A model generated the notes under the pieces. That model searched no databases, was not told where the DNA came from, and worked only from the letters and a program-made list of their open reading frames with translations. From the NCBI RefSeq assembly GCF_000482865.1, contig NZ_AXWW01000039.1, positions 20,450 through 84,449 of the forward strand: DNA of 64,000 nt, read 5' to 3'. This DNA comes from Actinokineospora inagensis DSM 44258 (GTDB lineage: Bacteria; Actinomycetota; Actinomycetes; Mycobacteriales; Pseudonocardiaceae). The translations under genes were made by a program, and so were the position numbers. This document shows positions 37,401-49,221 of the stretch, one piece after another; position 1 is the first letter of the stretch; the number at the start of each line of letters is the position of its first letter.

Positions 37401-40400
37401 GTCCAACCGGCTGGCCCACCACCTGATCGGGCTCGGCGCGGGCCCGGACACGCTGGTCGCGCTGTCCTTCCCCCGGACGACCGACATGATCGTGGCGATC
37501 CTGGCCGTGCTGAAGACCGGCTCCGGCTACCTGCCGATCGACCAGGCCATGCCCCAGGACCGGGTCGAGTTCCTGCTGGACGACGCCCGGCCGACCGTGG
37601 TGCTCACCGACATCCCGGACCTGACCGGCCTCCCGGACACCGATCCCGGCGTCGACCCGCACCCGCGCAACATCGCCTACGTCATCTACACCTCGGGTTC
37701 GACCGGCAAGCCCAAGGGCGTCGTCGTCGACCACGGCAACCTGTGCGCGCTCACCGCCACCCTGCGCGCCGAGCTGATCGACCCGCTCGGCGAGCCGCTG
37801 GACTACGGCGAGACGTCGGTGTTCTCCTTCGACACCTCGCTGGAAGCGCTGATGTTCCTCGGCGCGGGCCACCGCGTCCACATCATCGACGACGAGACCC
37901 GGCTCGACCCGCACGCCCTGGTCGCCTACGCCACCGAGCACCTCGACATCCTCGACGTCACCCCCGCGCACGCCAACCGCCTCGCCGAGGCGGGCCTGTT
38001 CGACGCCGGTCTGCGGGTGATGACCCTGGGCGGCGAGGCGATCAACCCGGCCCTGTGGCGCGACCTCGCCGCCTCCGACATCGACGCCTACAACCTGTAC
38101 GGGCCGACCGAGGTCACCGTGGAGGGCACCTGGTCGCCGATGGTCGGGGACCACCCGGTCATCGGGCCGCCGCTGTCCACCGCGCGCGGCTACGTCCTCG
38201 ACGACCAGCTCCGGCCGCTGCCCATCGGCGTCCCCGGTGAGCTGTACCTGGCCGGTCCGCAGGTCACCCGCGGCTACCTGGGTCGACCGGGCCTGACCGC
38301 GAGCCGGTTCCTGGCCGACCCGTTCGGCACCCCCGGCACCCGGATGTACCGCACCGGCGACCGGGTCCGCTGGCTCGCGTCCGGCACCCTGGAGTTCCTG
38401 GGGCGCGCCGACGACCAGGTCAAGATCCGCGGTTACCGGATCGAGCCCGGCGAGGTCTCCGCCGCGCTGAAGAAGCACGACTCGGTGCTCGACGCGGTCG
38501 TGGTCGCCCGCAAGCTCAACGGCCACCTGCGGCTGGTCGCCTACTTCGTCGGCGAGGAGGCCGACTACCCGACCTTCCTGCGCCAGACCCTGCCGGACTA
38601 CATGGTGCCGTCCGCGTTCGTCCGCCTCGACCGGCTGCCGACCACGCACAACGGCAAGATCGACCACCGCGCCCTGCCCGAGCCGACCGTCACCGTGTCC
38701 ACCACGCACGTGCCGCCGCGTCCGGGTACCGAGAGCGACCTGGCCCGGATCTGGGCGGACGTGCTCGGTGTGCCCGAGGTCGGCGCCACGGACAACTTCT
38801 TCGCGCTCGGCGGCGACTCGATCCTGAGCATGCAACTGGTGTCCCGGGCCCGCGCCGCCGGGTTCACGATCACCTCGAAGGACGTGTTCGTCCGGCAGAC
38901 CATCGCCGAACTGGCCACCGTCGCCACCCGGGAGACCACGGCCGCCCCGGAACCGGTGATCACCGGACCCGCGCCGCTGACCCCGATCCAGCACTGGTTC
39001 TTCGCGACGCACACGCCCGAGCAGCGCGACCACTTCACCATGTCGATGACCTTCACCCTGGCGCCCGACGCCGACCACGAGCGTGTGCTCGCCGCCGTGG
39101 CCAGGGTCGTCGAGCACCACGCAGGCCTGCGGTCCCGATTCGTCCAGACCACCGCCGGTTGGGTGCAGGAGCCGACCGAGGGCGGGCTCGCCGAGCGGAT
39201 CGACATCTCCCAGGGGCACATGGTCCGGGCTTGGGTCGACGGCGACCGGCTGCACCTGGAGGCGCACCACCTGGTGATCGACGCCGTGTCCTGGCGGGTC
39301 GTGCTGGCCGACCTGGAACGCGCCTACCGCGGCGAGTTCCTGGAGCCCACCGTCCCGTTCGGACACTGGGCGCACCGGTTCACCGAGTTCACCCTGGACG
39401 GCGGGTTCGACGCGGACCTGCCGCACTGGCAGGCGGTCCCGGTCGACGGGGCACTGCCGGTGGACGCGGACGGCGACCGGGACACGGCGGCCTCCTTCAG
39501 CGTCACGCTCGATGCCCAGACCACCGACGCCCTGCTCACCCAGGTCCCGGACGCCTACCGAACCCAGGTCAACGACGTCCTGCTGGCCGCGCTGGCCCGC
39601 GCCGTCACCGACTGGACCGGCGGGCCCGCCCTGGTCAACCTGGAGGGGCACGGCCGCGAGGAGATCATCGACGGGCTGGACACCGGTGGCACCGTCGGCT
39701 GGTTCACCAGCCAGTTCCCGGTCGCGCTGCCGGTCGCCGACGGCTGGGCGGACACGCTGAAGTCGGTCAAGGAAACCCTGCGCGCCATCCCGCACCGGGG
39801 CTTGGGCTACGAAGCGCTGCGCCACGTGAAGGGCACGCTGGCGGACCGGCCGGAGCCGGAAATCTCTTTCAACTACTTGGGTCGCTGGGATGCGGGTGAC
39901 GCCGCTGAAGGGCTACTGCGCGAGCAGGTCGCCGACCCGGAGCGCACCGGACCGGTCATGCCCCGGCCGCAACTGCTGGACATCACGGCGGCGGTGACCG
40001 ATGGCGTGCTCAGCGTCGACTGGGAGTACGCGCCGGGCGTGCACGAAGAGTCCACCGTCCGCGCCGTCGCCGACCGGATGATCGACGCCCTGCGGGAGAT
40101 CGTCGCCCACTGCGCCGAGTCCGGTGGCCGTACCCCGTCGGACTTCCCGCTGACCCGGCTGACCCAGTCCGAAGTGGACTCATTGGTCGGCGACGGATCT
40201 GGTGTCTCGGACATCTACCCGCTGACCTCGTTGCAGGCCGGGATGCTGTTCCACGGACTGCTCGACGCGGACGCCTACGTCAACGAGACCCGGGTCCGGC
40301 TGCGCGGCGTCACCGACATCCGGCGGCTCGGGCAGTCCTGGCACGACGTGGCCGAGCAGAACCCCGTGCTGCGCACCCGGATCGTCTGGCAGGGTGTCGC

Positions 40401-43400
40401 CGAGCCCGTGCAGGTCGTCCTGGTCGGCTCGCAGATCGCGGTCAGCTACGGGTCTACTGTGGACACTGGGCTGGACCTGGTGCACGGGCCGCTGAACCGG
40501 GTGGTCCTGGACGAGGTCGAGCCGGGTGTCGTCGACCTGCTCTGGGTCTCGCACCACGTCCTGCTGGACGGGTGGAGCACCGCGCAGGTCTTCGCCGACG
40601 TCCTCGCCCGCTACGCCGGTGCCGCCCTGCCCGCGCGGCGGCCGTTCCGCGACTACCTGGAATGGCTTGGCGCGCAGGACATGACGGCCGCCGAACGGCA
40701 CTGGCGGGCGGTGCTCGCCGGGCTGGACGGTCCGACGCCACTGCCGTTCGACCGCAAACCGGTCGACGCGCACCAAACCCGGTCGACCGCACACGTCCAG
40801 GCCGATCTCCCGGTCGGCGACGTCGGTGCGCACGGGTTGACGCTGAACACGGTCGTACAGGGCGCGTGGGCGCTGCTGCTGGCCCGCTACAGCGGCGAGG
40901 ACGAGGTCGTGTTCGGCACCACGGTGTCCGGTCGGCCCGCCGACCTGCCCGGGGTCGAGGACATGGTCGGCATGTTCATCAACACCATCCCGTCCCGCCT
41001 CCAGGTCGACCGGCGCGGCGACGCGCTGACCTGGCTGCGCGGGGTGCAGGCCGCCCAGGCCGAGTCCCGGCGGTTCGACCACGTGTCGCTGGCCCAGGCG
41101 CAGGCGTGGAGCGGTGTGCCCAAGCTGTTCGACAGCGTCGTCGCCTTCGAGAACTTCCCGGACGGCGCCGAGACCGAGGGCGCCCCGGACGTCGAGACCG
41201 TGGACGGGGCCGAGGCCACGACCCTGGCGATGAGCCTCGTAGCCCACCTCGACGGGGGCAGGCTCCGCGTCGAGCTGGGCTACGACCCGGCGCTGTTCGA
41301 CGAGACCACCGCCCGCACCTTCGTCGGCCGGTTGGTCGCCCTGGTCGGCGCGCTCGCCGAGAACCCCACGCGGGACCTCGCCGACCTGCCGTGGCTGACC
41401 GAGGCCGAGCACGCGCTGGTCACGGTCGGGTGGAACGACACGGCTACCCCGGTCGAGCCCGTCGCTTTCCCCCGGTTGGTGCGGATCTCCGACGAGCCCG
41501 CCATCGAGCAGGGTGACCGGGTGCTGACCTACGCCGAGCTGGACACGGCCGCCAACCGGGTCGCGCACCTGCTCCGCGAACGGGGTGCCCGCGCGGAGAC
41601 GATCGTGGCCCTGAGGCTGCCCCGGTCGGCCGATCTGGTGATCGCCCAGCTCGCGGCGCTCAAGGCCGGTGCCGCCTACCTGCCGATCGACCCGAACTAC
41701 CCGGCCGAGCGCATCGCGTTCATGCTCGACGACGCCCAGCCGGTCCTCACCCTGGACGAGCTGCCGGACGCCACCGGCTACCCGGAAACCGCGCCCGAGG
41801 TGGCGATCCCGGTCGACGCGCCCGCGTACGTGATCTACACGTCCGGCTCGACCGGCAGGCCCAAGGGCGTTGTCGTCACCCACCGGGGGCTGGCGAACTT
41901 CGCCGCCGCCGAGATCGACCGGTTTGACGTGCGGCCGGGTGACCGGGTGCTGGCGTTCTCCTCGCCGAGCTTCGACGCGTCGGTGCTGGAGCTGTGCATG
42001 GCGCTGCCCGCCGGGGCGACCCTGGTCGTGCCGCCGGTCGGACCGCTGGTGGGCGAACCGCTCGGGGCCGCGCTGCGTGACCTGCGGATCAGCCACACGC
42101 TGATCCCGCCGGTCGCGCTGGCCACCGTCCCCGCAGGTGAGTTCCCCGACCTGCGCACGCTGATCGTCGGCGGCGACGCGTCCTCGGCGGACCTGGTGCG
42201 CCGGTGGGCACCGGTGACCCGCCTGATCAACGCCTACGGCCCGACCGAGGCGACCGTGGTGGCCACCTGGACCGAGCCGCTGGCCGGTGCAGCCGCGCCG
42301 CCGATCGGTCGACCGCTGCCGAACACCCAGGTCTACGTCCTCGACGACACCCTGCGGCCGGTCCCGGTCGGCGTGCCCGGCGAGCTGTACGTCGCCGGTG
42401 TCGGCCTGGCGCGGGGATATCTGCGTCGGCCCGGGTTGACGGCGTCCCGGTTCATCGCGAATCCCTTTGGTACCGGGCGGATGTACCGGACCGGGGATGT
42501 CGTGCGGTGGACGCCTTCCGGCGAGCTGGTCTTCGTCGGTCGGGCGGATGACCAGGTCAAGGTGCGCGGGTTCCGGATCGAACTCGGCGAGATCGAGACG
42601 GTGGTCGGGGCCCAGGAAGCGGTTTCCGCGGTCGCGGTCGTGGTCCGCGAGGACGAGCCGGGGGTGAAGCGGCTGGTCGCCTACGTCGTCGGCTCGACGG
42701 CCGGGCTGCGTGACACGCTGCTCGCCGCGCTGCCCGAGTACATGGTCCCGGCCGCCTTCGTTGAGCTGGACGCACTTCCGTTGACCGCCAACGGAAAGCT
42801 GGACCGCCGTGCGCTGCCGATTCCGGAGTGGACCGACGCGCCGGGCTTCGTCGAACCGCGCACCGACGCCGAACGCGTGGTCGCCGGGGCGTGGGGCGAG
42901 GTGCTGGGCGTCAAGCGGGTCGGCGCCACGGACAACTTCTTCGCGCTCGGCGGTGACTCGATCCTGAGCATCCGGGTCGTCGCCCGCCTGCGGGACGCGC
43001 TGGGCACCGACGTCTCGCCGCGACTGCTGTTCGACAACCCGACGGTTGAAGGGCTCGCGGTCGCCCTCGGTGGCGCCGCCGCCGCCGAGTCGATCCCGCC
43101 GCTGCCCGAGGACGCGGAGTCGCCGCTCTCGTTCGCGCAGCAGCGGCTGTGGTTCCTGCAGGAGTTCGAGCCCAACAGCACCGAGTACGTGACCCCGCTG
43201 GCCATCCGGCTGCGCGGACCGCTCGACCTCGGCGCGGTGACCGCCGCCATGACCGCGTTGGTCGCCCGGCACGAGTCGCTGCGAACGACGTTCCACGAGG
43301 TCGACGGGCAGGGCACCCAGGTCGTCCACCCGGCCGCCGAGGTCGCGGTGCCGGTGGTCGACGTGACCCCGGCCGGGCTGGAGTCCGCTTTGGACCGTGC

Positions 43401-46400
43401 GGCGGCCGAGCCGTTCGACCTGACCACCGGACCGCTGCTGCGTTCGGTCGTGTTCCGGATCGGTGCCGAGGACCACGTGCTGGCGCTGACCATGCACCAC
43501 ATCGTCACCGACGGCTGGTCGGCTGGTGTCCTGATGGCCGACCTCGCCGCGTTGTACGACGCCGAGGTCACCGGCACCGAGGCCGAACTACCGCCGCTGC
43601 CGATCCGCTACCGGGACTTCGCGGCCTGGCAACGTGGTCGGACCGAGGTGATGGCCACCCAACTCGACCACTGGCGCGGTGTGCTGACCGGGGTGCCCGC
43701 CCTGGAGTTGCCGACCGACCGGCCGCGTCCCGCCGTGCACACGACCACGGGAGCGCAGGTTCCGTTCACGGTTCCCGCCGAGGTGGTCGACCGGCTGCGC
43801 GAGGTCGCCCGTGCGCAGGACGCCACCCTGTTCATGGTGCTCGTCGCCGCGACCCAGATCCTGTTGCACCGTTTCACCGGTCAGAACGACATCGCGGTTG
43901 GCACGGTCGCCGCCGGGCGCGAACACCCGGACCTGCACAACCTGGTCGGGTTCTTCGTCAACACACTGGTTCTTCGGTCTACTGTGGACTCGTCGGCGTC
44001 GTTCGACGGGTTCATCGGCCAGGTCCGGTCGACCGTGCTGGACGCGTTCGCCAACCAGGACGTGCCGTTCGAGCGGGTCGTGGACGCGGTCGCCCCCGAG
44101 CGCGACACGAGCCGCACCCCGCTGTTCCAGGCGATGGTCGTGCTGCAGAACGCGGTCGGCCGCGCGTCCGGCCTGGCCGGGGTCGAGGCGTCGGATGTCG
44201 CGTTCCCGGTGGTCACCGCCGCCTACGACGTGACCTTCGAGTTCCACGAGGAAGACGGCGGCGACCTGCACGCCACCCTCGACTACAACACCGACCTGTT
44301 CGACCCGACCACGGCCGACCGGTTCGTGGCGGGCCTGGACGCCCTGCTCGCGGCGGCCTCGTCCGCCCCGTCGACCAGGTTGGGCGCGCTGCCGGTGATG
44401 ACGCCGGACGAGCGGGGACGGGTCCTGGTCACCTGGAACGACACCTTCGTCGCCACCCGGCCCCGGACGTTGCCCGAGCTGGTCCGGCACGCGGCCGCGC
44501 TGCGACCGGACGACCCGGCCGTGGTCAGCGGCTCCTCGGTGATCACCTGGGCCGAGCTGGACGCGCGGACCGACCGGGTGGCGCGGGCGCTGGTCGCCCA
44601 GGGCGCCGGGCCGGAGACCGTGGTGGCGGTGCGGCTGGGGCGTTCGCCCGAGCTGGTCGTCGCGGAGCTGGCGGTCGCCAAGGCCGGTGCGGCGTTCCTG
44701 CCGATCGACCCGAACTACCCGGCCGACCGCGTCGACTACATGATCGCCGACGCGGAACCGGTGCTGGTGCTCGATTCGCCGGTCCTGCCCGAGGTCGTGT
44801 CCGACCTGGTGCTGCCCGAGCCGGTCCTGGCGAACCCGGCGTACGTGATCTACACGTCCGGTTCGACCGGCAAGCCCAAGGGCGTCGTCGTGACCCACAC
44901 CGGTCTGGCGAGCTTCGCGGCCGCCGAGGTCGAGCGGTTCGACGTGCGGCCGGGTGACCGGGTGCTGGCGTTCTCCTCGCCGAGCTTCGACGCGTCGGTG
45001 CTGGAGCTGTGCATGGCGCTGGGCGCGGGCGCGGCGATCGTGGTGCCGCCGCCGGGACCGCTGTTGGGCGAGCAGCTCGCGGCGGTGTTGGCCGACGAGC
45101 GGATCTCGCACACGCTGATCCCGCCGGTCGCGCTGGCCACCGTTCCGGTGGGCCAGTTCCCCGACCTGCGGACCCTGATCGTCGGCGGCGACGCCTGTTC
45201 GGCCGAACTGGTCGCCCGGTGGGCCCCGGGGCGGCGGATGATCAACGCGTACGGGCCGACCGAGTCCACTGTGGTCACCTCGTGGAGTTCGCCGCTGGAA
45301 CCGGGCGGGGTGCCGCCGATCGGTCGGCCGATCCACAACACCCGGGTCTACGTGCTGGACGCGGACCTGGAGCCGGTTCCCGTTGGTGTGCCGGGAGAAC
45401 TGTACGTCGCGGGCTCGGGCTTGGCGCGCGGGTACCTGCGTCGGCCGGGGTTGACGGCGTCGCGGTTCATCGCGAACCCGTTCGACGGCGGGCGGATGTA
45501 CCGGACCGGCGATGTCGTCCGCTGGTCGGCCGACGGTGCGCTGGTGTTCGTCGGTCGGGCGGACGACCAGGTCAAGGTGCGCGGGTTCCGGATCGAACTC
45601 GGCGAGGTGGAGTCGGCCCTGCGGGCGCACCCGGACGTGGTCGACGCGGCCGCCGCCGTCCACACCGATCCCGCCGGGCACAAGCGACTCGTCGGCTACG
45701 TCGCGGGTTCTTCGTTGCCGGACAGCGCGGCACTGCGCGAGTTCCTGGTCGAGACCCAGCCGGACCACCTGGTGCCGACGGCGTTCGTGCTGCTCGCGTC
45801 GCTTCCGGTGTCGCCCAACGGGAAGGTGGACCGCAAGGCGCTGCCCGCGCCGGACCTGAGCGTCAGCACGGTCGCCTACCTCGCTCCGACCAACCCGGTG
45901 GAGGAAGCCCTCGCGAAGGTCTGGGCGGACGTCCTCGGCATCGACCGGGTCGGCCTGGCGGACAACTTCTTCGCCCTCGGCGGCGACTCGATCCTGAGCA
46001 TCCAGGTCGCCGCACGGGCCCGTCAGGTCGGGTTGAAGGTCGCCACCAAGGACCTCTTCCTGCACCAGACCATCGGCGACCTGGCTCCTGTCGTGTCCTT
46101 TGTGGATGAAATCGCCGATCGGGCGCCCGTTACCGGCCCGGTGCCGTTGACGCCCATCCAGCGCTGGTTCCTCGACAGCCCGCGCGAGGGGTACCACCAC
46201 TTCAACCAGGCCCACTACGTGGAGCTGACGTCCACACCGGACATCGCGGCGCTCCGCGCGGCCTTGTCGGCCTTGCTGGCTCACCACGACGGTCTTCGGC
46301 TCCGGTTCTCGCGGGCGGATGGTTCGTGGCGCCAGTGGAACGACGATGTCGCGGAAGTCCCTCTGCTCGATGTCGTCGAACTCCCCGACTGGGACGCCGT

Positions 46401-47400
46401 CGAACCTGCCGCCGACTCCGTGCACGCCTCGTTCGACCTGGAGACCGGCCCGCTGCTGCGCGCCGTCCTGTTCCACGTGGCGTCCGAGTACCGCCTCCTC
46501 CTGGTCGCCCACCACCTCGTCATCGACGGCGTGTCGTGGCGCATCCTGGTCGACGACCTCGACACCGCCTACGGCCAGGCCCTGTCCGGCTCGATCGACC
46601 TCGGCAGCAAGACAACGTCCTTCCAGGACTGGTCCCGCCGCCTGCACGCCCATGTCGAATCCGGCGCCCTCGACGACGAAATCCCCTACTGGCAATCACA
46701 CACGGGCGCCGGGCTCCCGTTGGAGTCCGCGGGCTCGCCCGGCACCGACGCCATCTCCGTCACTTTGTCCACAGAGGACACCGACGCCATCCTCCGTGGC
46801 GCCCCCACCACCTACCGAACCCGCGTCAACGACGTCCTGTTGGCCGCTCTCGCCTGGTCCCTCACCCGGTGGACCGGTCAGCCGAACATCGCCATCCACC
46901 TCGAAGGCCACGGCCGCGAAGACATCCTCGACGGCGTCGACCTCTCCCGCACCATCGGCTGGTTCACCACCATGTTCCCCGTGGCGCTGCGCGTCCCCGA
47001 CGCCAACTGGCGCACCATCATCAAGGACGTCCGCAAACAACTGCGCATGCTCCCCGGCAACGGATTCGGCTACAGCGCCCTCCGCTACCTCGGCACCCTC
47101 CCCGCCCCCGCGACCGATCCCCAAGTCTCCTTCAACTACCTCGGCCAGTTCGACTCCCGCGCCCAGGACGCCACCACCAGCCTCTTCGGCCAAACCCACG
47201 GCGCCCCCGGCCAAGACCACCACTCCACCGACCGCACCGGCCACCCCCTCGACATCGTCGGCGAGGCCACCGACGGCCAACTCACCTTCGCCTTCTACTT
47301 CCAAACCGACCAACTCACCCACCCCACCATCACCACCCTCGCCGCCGACTTCACCACCGCCCTCCACGCCATCGCCGCCGACTGCCGGACCACCCGATGA
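28438..47400 (+). CDS. nonribosomal peptide synthetase 2: five modules ending in an epimerase
   Basis: 6320 aa from ATG 28438, with GGGAG upstream. Order, with motif residues: module 4 C (LCL, HHIAVDG 174), A (YTSGSTG 621), T (Ser1006), E (HHLVMDG 1165); module 5 C (DCL, 1636), A (2085), T (Ser2463); module 6 C (LCL, 2638), A (3084), T (Ser3461), E (HHLVIDA 3610); module 7 C (DCL, 4039), A (4467), T (Ser4841); module 8 C (LCL, 5020), A (5472), T (Ser5851), E (HHLVIDG 6025), then stop. Pocket codes by eye: M4 DTEDMGFVD, M5 DTEDMGYVD, M6 DTEDTGLVE, M7 and M8 DALLIGAVV. Glu at the third position of M4-M6 suggests basic side chains. C-domain types fit an L-D-L-D order. No TE or reductase follows, so release needs a separate enzyme. 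A short basic helix (residues 1-35) may dock with NRPS1. Confidence 0.96.
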   Translation: MTTSKSPRQSRLDALPPHLRAQMEKRLAGKAGKAPVQEQIPVAARGNALPLSSAQQRLWFLSEFNPGGNDYNSGTALRFTGILDVTALISAIRALVARHESLRTTFKEVDGRPVQIVHESIDLPVPVVGCAPEALASTLQDEFSKSFDLREGPLLRAMLVKLSDNEHVLLLTSHHIAVDGWSLGVLTEELADLYAGRDLPAPDLHYADFAVWQQNRLTGPTMDKHLEYWRDALSGSEPLGLPADRPRPPVRTPAGAAHQFSVPAALTARLTNLARANDTTLFTALMAACQLLAARYSGQDDVALGTVTAGRGRAELNRVVGFFVNTVVLRSTVDQNVSFVDFLRVVNGTALDAFSHDEVPFDRLVEAVGAPRDPSRNPLFDVLVLLQNAAKGLPDFPGLTVAEVDLRRWAANFDLSIEFSERGDHLDCVLEYSTDLFDAVTIERFAGHLLTLLDGVITAPDRPMADLPWLTESELRTVTEGWNDTVLPVEAATFPAVFESQTRRTPDATALVFAGESLTYAELNARANRVAHDLIARGVGLEQIVAVSLPRSVDAVVAQFGVFKAGAVYLPVDPSLPAERRAHLVEDSGAVLVLDGALPIDGPDTDPKTGLRPDNTAYVIYTSGSTGKPKGVAVEHRALVNLLRSHLADFAGGKRLRVALSAVFSFDTSLEGPVLMAGGHELHLLGDDIRLDPDALVDYVVSARIDFLDLTPSYLRKLLPAGLLAHPDHRPSVLMLGGEALGDDLWRELGALPDTAVHNFYGPTETTVDALSTVVDGSRPGIGRPLRNLQAYILDADLRPLPIGVPGELHIAGAQLARGYLHRPGLTADRFLPNPFGPPGSRMYRTGDLARWTADGTVEYLGRTDDQVKIRGFRIEPGEIEAALLARPGVREAAVVAREDGGHRRLVAYLVADDLDPAVLRAALKETLPDYMVPAAFVGLDKLPMTRNGKLDKAALPAPEFGAEAADQYVAPRDETEALLADLWADALGSARVGVTDNFFALGGDSILSIQIVSRARQAGLKLTSRDVFVNQTIAELALVVTREEAPTERAVPVGPAPLTPIQRWFFETHGPRAHFTMSVLFDLAEDTDLTALEGALRAVVNHHDALRSRFRHVDGQWRQEPADVGVSLARGGGIEAARAEIDLADGPLLRALLLDDGRLFLTVHHLVMDGVSWRVLLDDLVTAYTRLRDQQPVALPPVGTTFAEWAHRLHGFVADGGLDPANDHWTAVPTPAPLPVDLRVDGTTGPVNTAGSAASVTVRLDPATTDAVLHSVPERYRTRVNDVLLSALARVLTRWTGEDTAAITLEGHGREELLDGADLTRTVGWFTTQFPVSLDVPGGSDWGAVLKSVKEQLRAVPHNGLSYEALRYLTPDSPLAGRPLPQIGFNYHGRFDTGDDEGLLGARHEAGPDVDPAAERDFAIEVIGVVEADQLVLTWEYSTALHHEATIRRLANATTMALREIVRHCTVPGSGGRTPSDFPLARLTQSQVDAIAGDGTGVEDIYPLTPLQSGMIFHSLVDPDNGAYVDQVRLVLDGVTDPAALVAAFQSVVDRTPVLRTAVVWEDVAEPVQVVRRSVRLAADIRDWRDLPEADQAKAMRHLLAEDRARPFRLDTAPLLRVSVLRLTDERVVLVWSSHHVLLDGWSTAQVFGEVVERYTDLVEGRAPVTPVRRPFRDYLRWLSEQDSAAADAHWAGVLSGFADPVAVPWDHAPAQAHRTESSASVKADLDHAQSDRLRAAAQRAGLTVNTVVQGAWALLLSRWAGTTDVVFGTTVSGRPAELNGVESMVGMFINTVPTRVLADPGRPAGQWLRDIQAGQSESRRFDFLALPRIQAHSSVAAGAALFDSVVVFENYPFEDASRDDGLRVAEVHAIDTTNLPLTLSAHVDDRIHLDLGYDPALLDRPTAERVAGWLRALVTALVEDPERAIGALPWLSDVDREKVLVEFNDTDHPLPFEPLTEVFERQATRTPDATALVHDGRSLTFAEVEAIANRLAHKLIAEGVGRESVVALTMPRSAETVIAILAVGKAGAAFLPVDPSLPAERIAYLLDDANPVYVLDGTTDTAGFPEISPGLDISADQTAYVIYTSGSTGRPKGVVVTQGNLSALHQDHRIDITSVDRTRFALTATFSFDTSLEGLLFLVDGHEVHVISEELRIDPAAFVGYVTAHGIEYVDLTPTHAAHLAAAGLLDSGLKVLMLGGEALTEKLWRDARDKGLTVVNYYGPTEVTVDATGLFSGQHERPLIGRPLRNLRAYVLDQDLNLIPPGVPGELYLAGTQVARGYLDRSGLTAARFVADPFGPVGTRMYRTGDRVRWTEDGFLDYLGRADDQVKIRGFRIEPGEIAAVLREQDGVTDAAVVPFTDATGTRLVAYVVGEPGGDLRAALARELPDYMVPAAVLSLPSLPVNSSGKLDRRALPAPEFAATAAHVEPRTEAERVVAAAWADVLGLPKVGAEDNFFALGGDSILSIQIVSRLRAAFGTQISPRAVFDHPTVAALARAVPGERTDAIPVVEAAGPVPQSFAQRRLWFIDQFEPGDTEYVSPTALRLTGTLDVAALTTALTALIARHESLRTTFDEVDGQAVQIVHEPYPADLTLVDGDAHEVVARESARPFDLRTGPLFRTTLVRVGPEEHVLVLTLHHIVTDGWSTAILTDDLSALYRAALSGVDAQLPEIPVRYTDFTRWQRSQEVDLGFWKAALSGVEPLELPLDRPRPAVRTSAGAKHEFTLPAELLTGLRAVGRRTDSTLFSTLLAACQVLFARYSGQDDIALGTVASGRDRAELERVVGFFVNTVALRSTVDIRRPFAELLAGARSTALEAFAHQDTPFERVVEAVGPERDTSRSPLFDVMVLLQNTPDEIPALPGLAVAEVDIPVTSSTHDLTFEFQESPAGLRGAVEFNPDLFDLDTVERLARHLGTLLAAIAADPTTVAGDVSLVDADEAALIESWQGTRAVSFDPIYRSISAQAKTAPDATALIGIDARLTFAEVEARSNRLAHHLIGLGAGPDTLVALSFPRTTDMIVAILAVLKTGSGYLPIDQAMPQDRVEFLLDDARPTVVLTDIPDLTGLPDTDPGVDPHPRNIAYVIYTSGSTGKPKGVVVDHGNLCALTATLRAELIDPLGEPLDYGETSVFSFDTSLEALMFLGAGHRVHIIDDETRLDPHALVAYATEHLDILDVTPAHANRLAEAGLFDAGLRVMTLGGEAINPALWRDLAASDIDAYNLYGPTEVTVEGTWSPMVGDHPVIGPPLSTARGYVLDDQLRPLPIGVPGELYLAGPQVTRGYLGRPGLTASRFLADPFGTPGTRMYRTGDRVRWLASGTLEFLGRADDQVKIRGYRIEPGEVSAALKKHDSVLDAVVVARKLNGHLRLVAYFVGEEADYPTFLRQTLPDYMVPSAFVRLDRLPTTHNGKIDHRALPEPTVTVSTTHVPPRPGTESDLARIWADVLGVPEVGATDNFFALGGDSILSMQLVSRARAAGFTITSKDVFVRQTIAELATVATRETTAAPEPVITGPAPLTPIQHWFFATHTPEQRDHFTMSMTFTLAPDADHERVLAAVARVVEHHAGLRSRFVQTTAGWVQEPTEGGLAERIDISQGHMVRAWVDGDRLHLEAHHLVIDAVSWRVVLADLERAYRGEFLEPTVPFGHWAHRFTEFTLDGGFDADLPHWQAVPVDGALPVDADGDRDTAASFSVTLDAQTTDALLTQVPDAYRTQVNDVLLAALARAVTDWTGGPALVNLEGHGREEIIDGLDTGGTVGWFTSQFPVALPVADGWADTLKSVKETLRAIPHRGLGYEALRHVKGTLADRPEPEISFNYLGRWDAGDAAEGLLREQVADPERTGPVMPRPQLLDITAAVTDGVLSVDWEYAPGVHEESTVRAVADRMIDALREIVAHCAESGGRTPSDFPLTRLTQSEVDSLVGDGSGVSDIYPLTSLQAGMLFHGLLDADAYVNETRVRLRGVTDIRRLGQSWHDVAEQNPVLRTRIVWQGVAEPVQVVLVGSQIAVSYGSTVDTGLDLVHGPLNRVVLDEVEPGVVDLLWVSHHVLLDGWSTAQVFADVLARYAGAALPARRPFRDYLEWLGAQDMTAAERHWRAVLAGLDGPTPLPFDRKPVDAHQTRSTAHVQADLPVGDVGAHGLTLNTVVQGAWALLLARYSGEDEVVFGTTVSGRPADLPGVEDMVGMFINTIPSRLQVDRRGDALTWLRGVQAAQAESRRFDHVSLAQAQAWSGVPKLFDSVVAFENFPDGAETEGAPDVETVDGAEATTLAMSLVAHLDGGRLRVELGYDPALFDETTARTFVGRLVALVGALAENPTRDLADLPWLTEAEHALVTVGWNDTATPVEPVAFPRLVRISDEPAIEQGDRVLTYAELDTAANRVAHLLRERGARAETIVALRLPRSADLVIAQLAALKAGAAYLPIDPNYPAERIAFMLDDAQPVLTLDELPDATGYPETAPEVAIPVDAPAYVIYTSGSTGRPKGVVVTHRGLANFAAAEIDRFDVRPGDRVLAFSSPSFDASVLELCMALPAGATLVVPPVGPLVGEPLGAALRDLRISHTLIPPVALATVPAGEFPDLRTLIVGGDASSADLVRRWAPVTRLINAYGPTEATVVATWTEPLAGAAAPPIGRPLPNTQVYVLDDTLRPVPVGVPGELYVAGVGLARGYLRRPGLTASRFIANPFGTGRMYRTGDVVRWTPSGELVFVGRADDQVKVRGFRIELGEIETVVGAQEAVSAVAVVVREDEPGVKRLVAYVVGSTAGLRDTLLAALPEYMVPAAFVELDALPLTANGKLDRRALPIPEWTDAPGFVEPRTDAERVVAGAWGEVLGVKRVGATDNFFALGGDSILSIRVVARLRDALGTDVSPRLLFDNPTVEGLAVALGGAAAAESIPPLPEDAESPLSFAQQRLWFLQEFEPNSTEYVTPLAIRLRGPLDLGAVTAAMTALVARHESLRTTFHEVDGQGTQVVHPAAEVAVPVVDVTPAGLESALDRAAAEPFDLTTGPLLRSVVFRIGAEDHVLALTMHHIVTDGWSAGVLMADLAALYDAEVTGTEAELPPLPIRYRDFAAWQRGRTEVMATQLDHWRGVLTGVPALELPTDRPRPAVHTTTGAQVPFTVPAEVVDRLREVARAQDATLFMVLVAATQILLHRFTGQNDIAVGTVAAGREHPDLHNLVGFFVNTLVLRSTVDSSASFDGFIGQVRSTVLDAFANQDVPFERVVDAVAPERDTSRTPLFQAMVVLQNAVGRASGLAGVEASDVAFPVVTAAYDVTFEFHEEDGGDLHATLDYNTDLFDPTTADRFVAGLDALLAAASSAPSTRLGALPVMTPDERGRVLVTWNDTFVATRPRTLPELVRHAAALRPDDPAVVSGSSVITWAELDARTDRVARALVAQGAGPETVVAVRLGRSPELVVAELAVAKAGAAFLPIDPNYPADRVDYMIADAEPVLVLDSPVLPEVVSDLVLPEPVLANPAYVIYTSGSTGKPKGVVVTHTGLASFAAAEVERFDVRPGDRVLAFSSPSFDASVLELCMALGAGAAIVVPPPGPLLGEQLAAVLADERISHTLIPPVALATVPVGQFPDLRTLIVGGDACSAELVARWAPGRRMINAYGPTESTVVTSWSSPLEPGGVPPIGRPIHNTRVYVLDADLEPVPVGVPGELYVAGSGLARGYLRRPGLTASRFIANPFDGGRMYRTGDVVRWSADGALVFVGRADDQVKVRGFRIELGEVESALRAHPDVVDAAAAVHTDPAGHKRLVGYVAGSSLPDSAALREFLVETQPDHLVPTAFVLLASLPVSPNGKVDRKALPAPDLSVSTVAYLAPTNPVEEALAKVWADVLGIDRVGLADNFFALGGDSILSIQVAARARQVGLKVATKDLFLHQTIGDLAPVVSFVDEIADRAPVTGPVPLTPIQRWFLDSPREGYHHFNQAHYVELTSTPDIAALRAALSALLAHHDGLRLRFSRADGSWRQWNDDVAEVPLLDVVELPDWDAVEPAADSVHASFDLETGPLLRAVLFHVASEYRLLLVAHHLVIDGVSWRILVDDLDTAYGQALSGSIDLGSKTTSFQDWSRRLHAHVESGALDDEIPYWQSHTGAGLPLESAGSPGTDAISVTLSTEDTDAILRGAPTTYRTRVNDVLLAALAWSLTRWTGQPNIAIHLEGHGREDILDGVDLSRTIGWFTTMFPVALRVPDANWRTIIKDVRKQLRMLPGNGFGYSALRYLGTLPAPATDPQVSFNYLGQFDSRAQDATTSLFGQTHGAPGQDHHSTDRTGHPLDIVGEATDGQLTFAFYFQTDQLTHPTITTLAADFTTALHAIAADCRTTR

Positions 47401-47764
47401 CCCACCCCCGCCCATCCACATCCCCTATGGCTATCCACCACCCACCCCACATCCCCCCGCCCCGGTCCCCCCGCCCCGGAAGAATGGACCTCGGGGGACC
47501 CTCACCCCGGATGATCTTGTCCACCCCGTTCCCGTCCACCCGGCCTGCCTTGGCACCTGGAACCAGTGAGCGCGTGGCCGGGCGGCGCCTGCCGTCGAAC
47601 GGATTCGTAGTGGACCGGCCCGACCCGCGCGGATCAGTCCCGCCGGGCTGTCGAGTTGTCCACAGCCTGGTCGCCAAGCCGTCGGTTCCGTCGGTTCCCC
47701 CGCGTAGGCTCGATTCGGGGGCTGCTCAGGCAGGCTCGATCTTCACCCAACCGGGGGGAATCCG
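47401..47764. other. intergenic region, likely promoter of exporter/mbtH
   Basis: 364 bases rich in C-runs at first (end of the NRPS codon style), then ordinary sequence. No gene, strong hairpin or repeat was seen. A GGGGGGAA ribosome site ends it. Whether the exporter is transcribed from here or read through from NRPS2 cannot be told. Confidence 0.35.
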
Positions 47765-49027
47765 ATGACCACCGAGCAGACCGAGGTGTCCACACAGGAC
47801 CGGAAGGCCCCGGTCCCGCTGTCCCGCAACCGCAACTACACGCTGCTCTGGGTCGGCCAGGCGTGCGCGGAGATCGGCTTCAGCGCGAGCATGATCGCGT
47901 TCCCGCTGCTCGTCCTGGCCCTCACCGGCTCGGCCGCCGCGTCCGGTGTGGTGATGGCGGCGGACGCCGTCGCGCAGTTGGCGGTGGGGTTGCCCGGGGG
48001 CGCGCTCGTCGACCGGTGGGATCGCAAGCGGATCATGCTGGTGTGCGAGGCGGCACAAGTGGTCTCGATCGGGTCGCTCGTGGTCGCGGTCGTGCTCGGC
48101 ATGGGGACGGTGCCGCACATGGTGGCGGTGGCCGTCGTGATGGGGGCGGGGCGGGCGATGTTCGAGCCCGCCGAAGACGCCGCCCTCCCCGCGTTGGTGC
48201 CGGACGAACAACTGGCCACCGCGGTCTCGATGAACGCGGCCCGGTCGTCGATCGGTCAGATGGTCGGCAACGCGCTCGGTGGCGCGTTGTTCACCATCGC
48301 CCGGTGGGTGCCGTTCCTGATGGACGTGATCACCCACCTGATCTCGTTCGTCGCGCTCGCGTTCATCCGAGTGCCGAAACGGGCCAGGGAAGCGACCCCG
48401 ATCAAGCACCTCGGCCGCGAGATGACCGACGGGATGCGCTGGGTCTGGCGGCACCGCGAGATCCGCGTCACCGCTTTCTGCGCGCTCGCGCTGAACCTGT
48501 TCTTCAGCGCGTACTACCTCGTCGTCATCGTGCTCGCCGACAAGGGCGGTGTCCCCGCCGCGCAGATCGGTGTGATGGCCGCGATGCTCGGCGTCGGCGG
48601 TATCGTCGGCTCGCTCATCGCGCCGTACCTGCACCGCGTCCTGCCGCCGCACGTGTCCATCGCCGGTGTCTTCTGGGCCCTGACGATCCTGGCGCCGGTC
48701 GCGGTCTTCGCCCGTAACGGATTCGTCCTCGGCGCGTTGTTCGCAGGGATGGCCCTGCTCGCGCCGACCGCCAACACCACCATCACCACCCACCAGCTCC
48801 TGCTCACCCCCGACGACCTCCGCGGCCGCCTCAGCGGCGTGATGAGCGTCGTGGTCGGTGGGGCCGCCGCCCTCGGCCCCGCCCTCGGCGGCCTGCTCGT
48901 CGAGGCCGTGTCCCCGTCCACCGCGGTCCTCGTGTCCGCCGCGGGCATGGCGGCCGTCACCGTGCTGGTCACCATCAACCCCACCCTCCGCCGATACCCG
49001 AAGAACAGAGAGGAACCCACCCCATGA
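47765..49027 (+). CDS. MFS exporter (EntS-like MFS_3 type)
   Basis: 420 aa from ATG 47765, six bases after GGGGGGAA. Twelve hydrophobic segments; N-terminal LSRNRNYTLLWVGQACAEIG and the loop ALVDRWDRKRIM match the MFS_3/EntS exporters often found in siderophore and NRPS clusters. It follows the NRPS genes in the same direction and its stop overlaps the mbtH-like start (ATGA), so the two are translationally coupled. The most likely task is export of the NRPS product. Confidence 0.88.
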   Translation: MTTEQTEVSTQDRKAPVPLSRNRNYTLLWVGQACAEIGFSASMIAFPLLVLALTGSAAASGVVMAADAVAQLAVGLPGGALVDRWDRKRIMLVCEAAQVVSIGSLVVAVVLGMGTVPHMVAVAVVMGAGRAMFEPAEDAALPALVPDEQLATAVSMNAARSSIGQMVGNALGGALFTIARWVPFLMDVITHLISFVALAFIRVPKRAREATPIKHLGREMTDGMRWVWRHREIRVTAFCALALNLFFSAYYLVVIVLADKGGVPAAQIGVMAAMLGVGGIVGSLIAPYLHRVLPPHVSIAGVFWALTILAPVAVFARNGFVLGALFAGMALLAPTANTTITTHQLLLTPDDLRGRLSGVMSVVVGGAAALGPALGGLLVEAVSPSTAVLVSAAGMAAVTVLVTINPTLRRYPKNREEPTP

Positions 49028-49221
49028 GGGACGACATCACCTACCAGGTCCTGACCAACGACGAGGAGCAGTACTCCCTCTGGCCCGCCGACCGCGACAT
49101 CCCCGCGGGCTGGCACGCCGAAGGCACCACCGGCACGAAGGACGAGTGCACCACCCACATCGACCAGGTGTGGACCGACATGCGCCCCCGCTCCCTCCGC
49201 GAACACATGGACACCCACTAA
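49024..49221 (+). CDS. mbtH: MbtH-like protein, NRPS A-domain partner
   Basis: 65 aa; ATG 49024 overlaps the exporter stop in an ATGA junction. The MbtH signature is present: NDEEQYSLWP, then IPAGW, then WTDMRP. The conserved Leu before the last helix (usually ECLxYV) is replaced by Thr (ECTTHI). MbtH proteins bind A domains and are needed for folding or activity of many actinobacterial NRPSs. It is the only such gene in the window and probably serves both NRPSs. The region downstream is a repeat array. Confidence 0.93.
   Translation: MRDDITYQVLTNDEEQYSLWPADRDIPAGWHAEGTTGTKDECTTHIDQVWTDMRPRSLREHMDTH

Noticed and set aside
31372..39825. Minus-strand open frame of 2817 codons opposite NRPS2
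   Set aside because: Same shadow effect; the plus-strand frame holds all C, A, T and E motifs, and no start or ribosome site supports the antisense frame.
40180..46695. Further long minus-strand frames opposite modules 7-8
   Set aside because: Composition and position show they are complements of the NRPS coding frame.
46900..47400. Integrated thioesterase at the end of NRPS2
   Set aside because: The last motifs ([28 protein letters not shown]) are those of an epimerase; no GxSxG motif follows.
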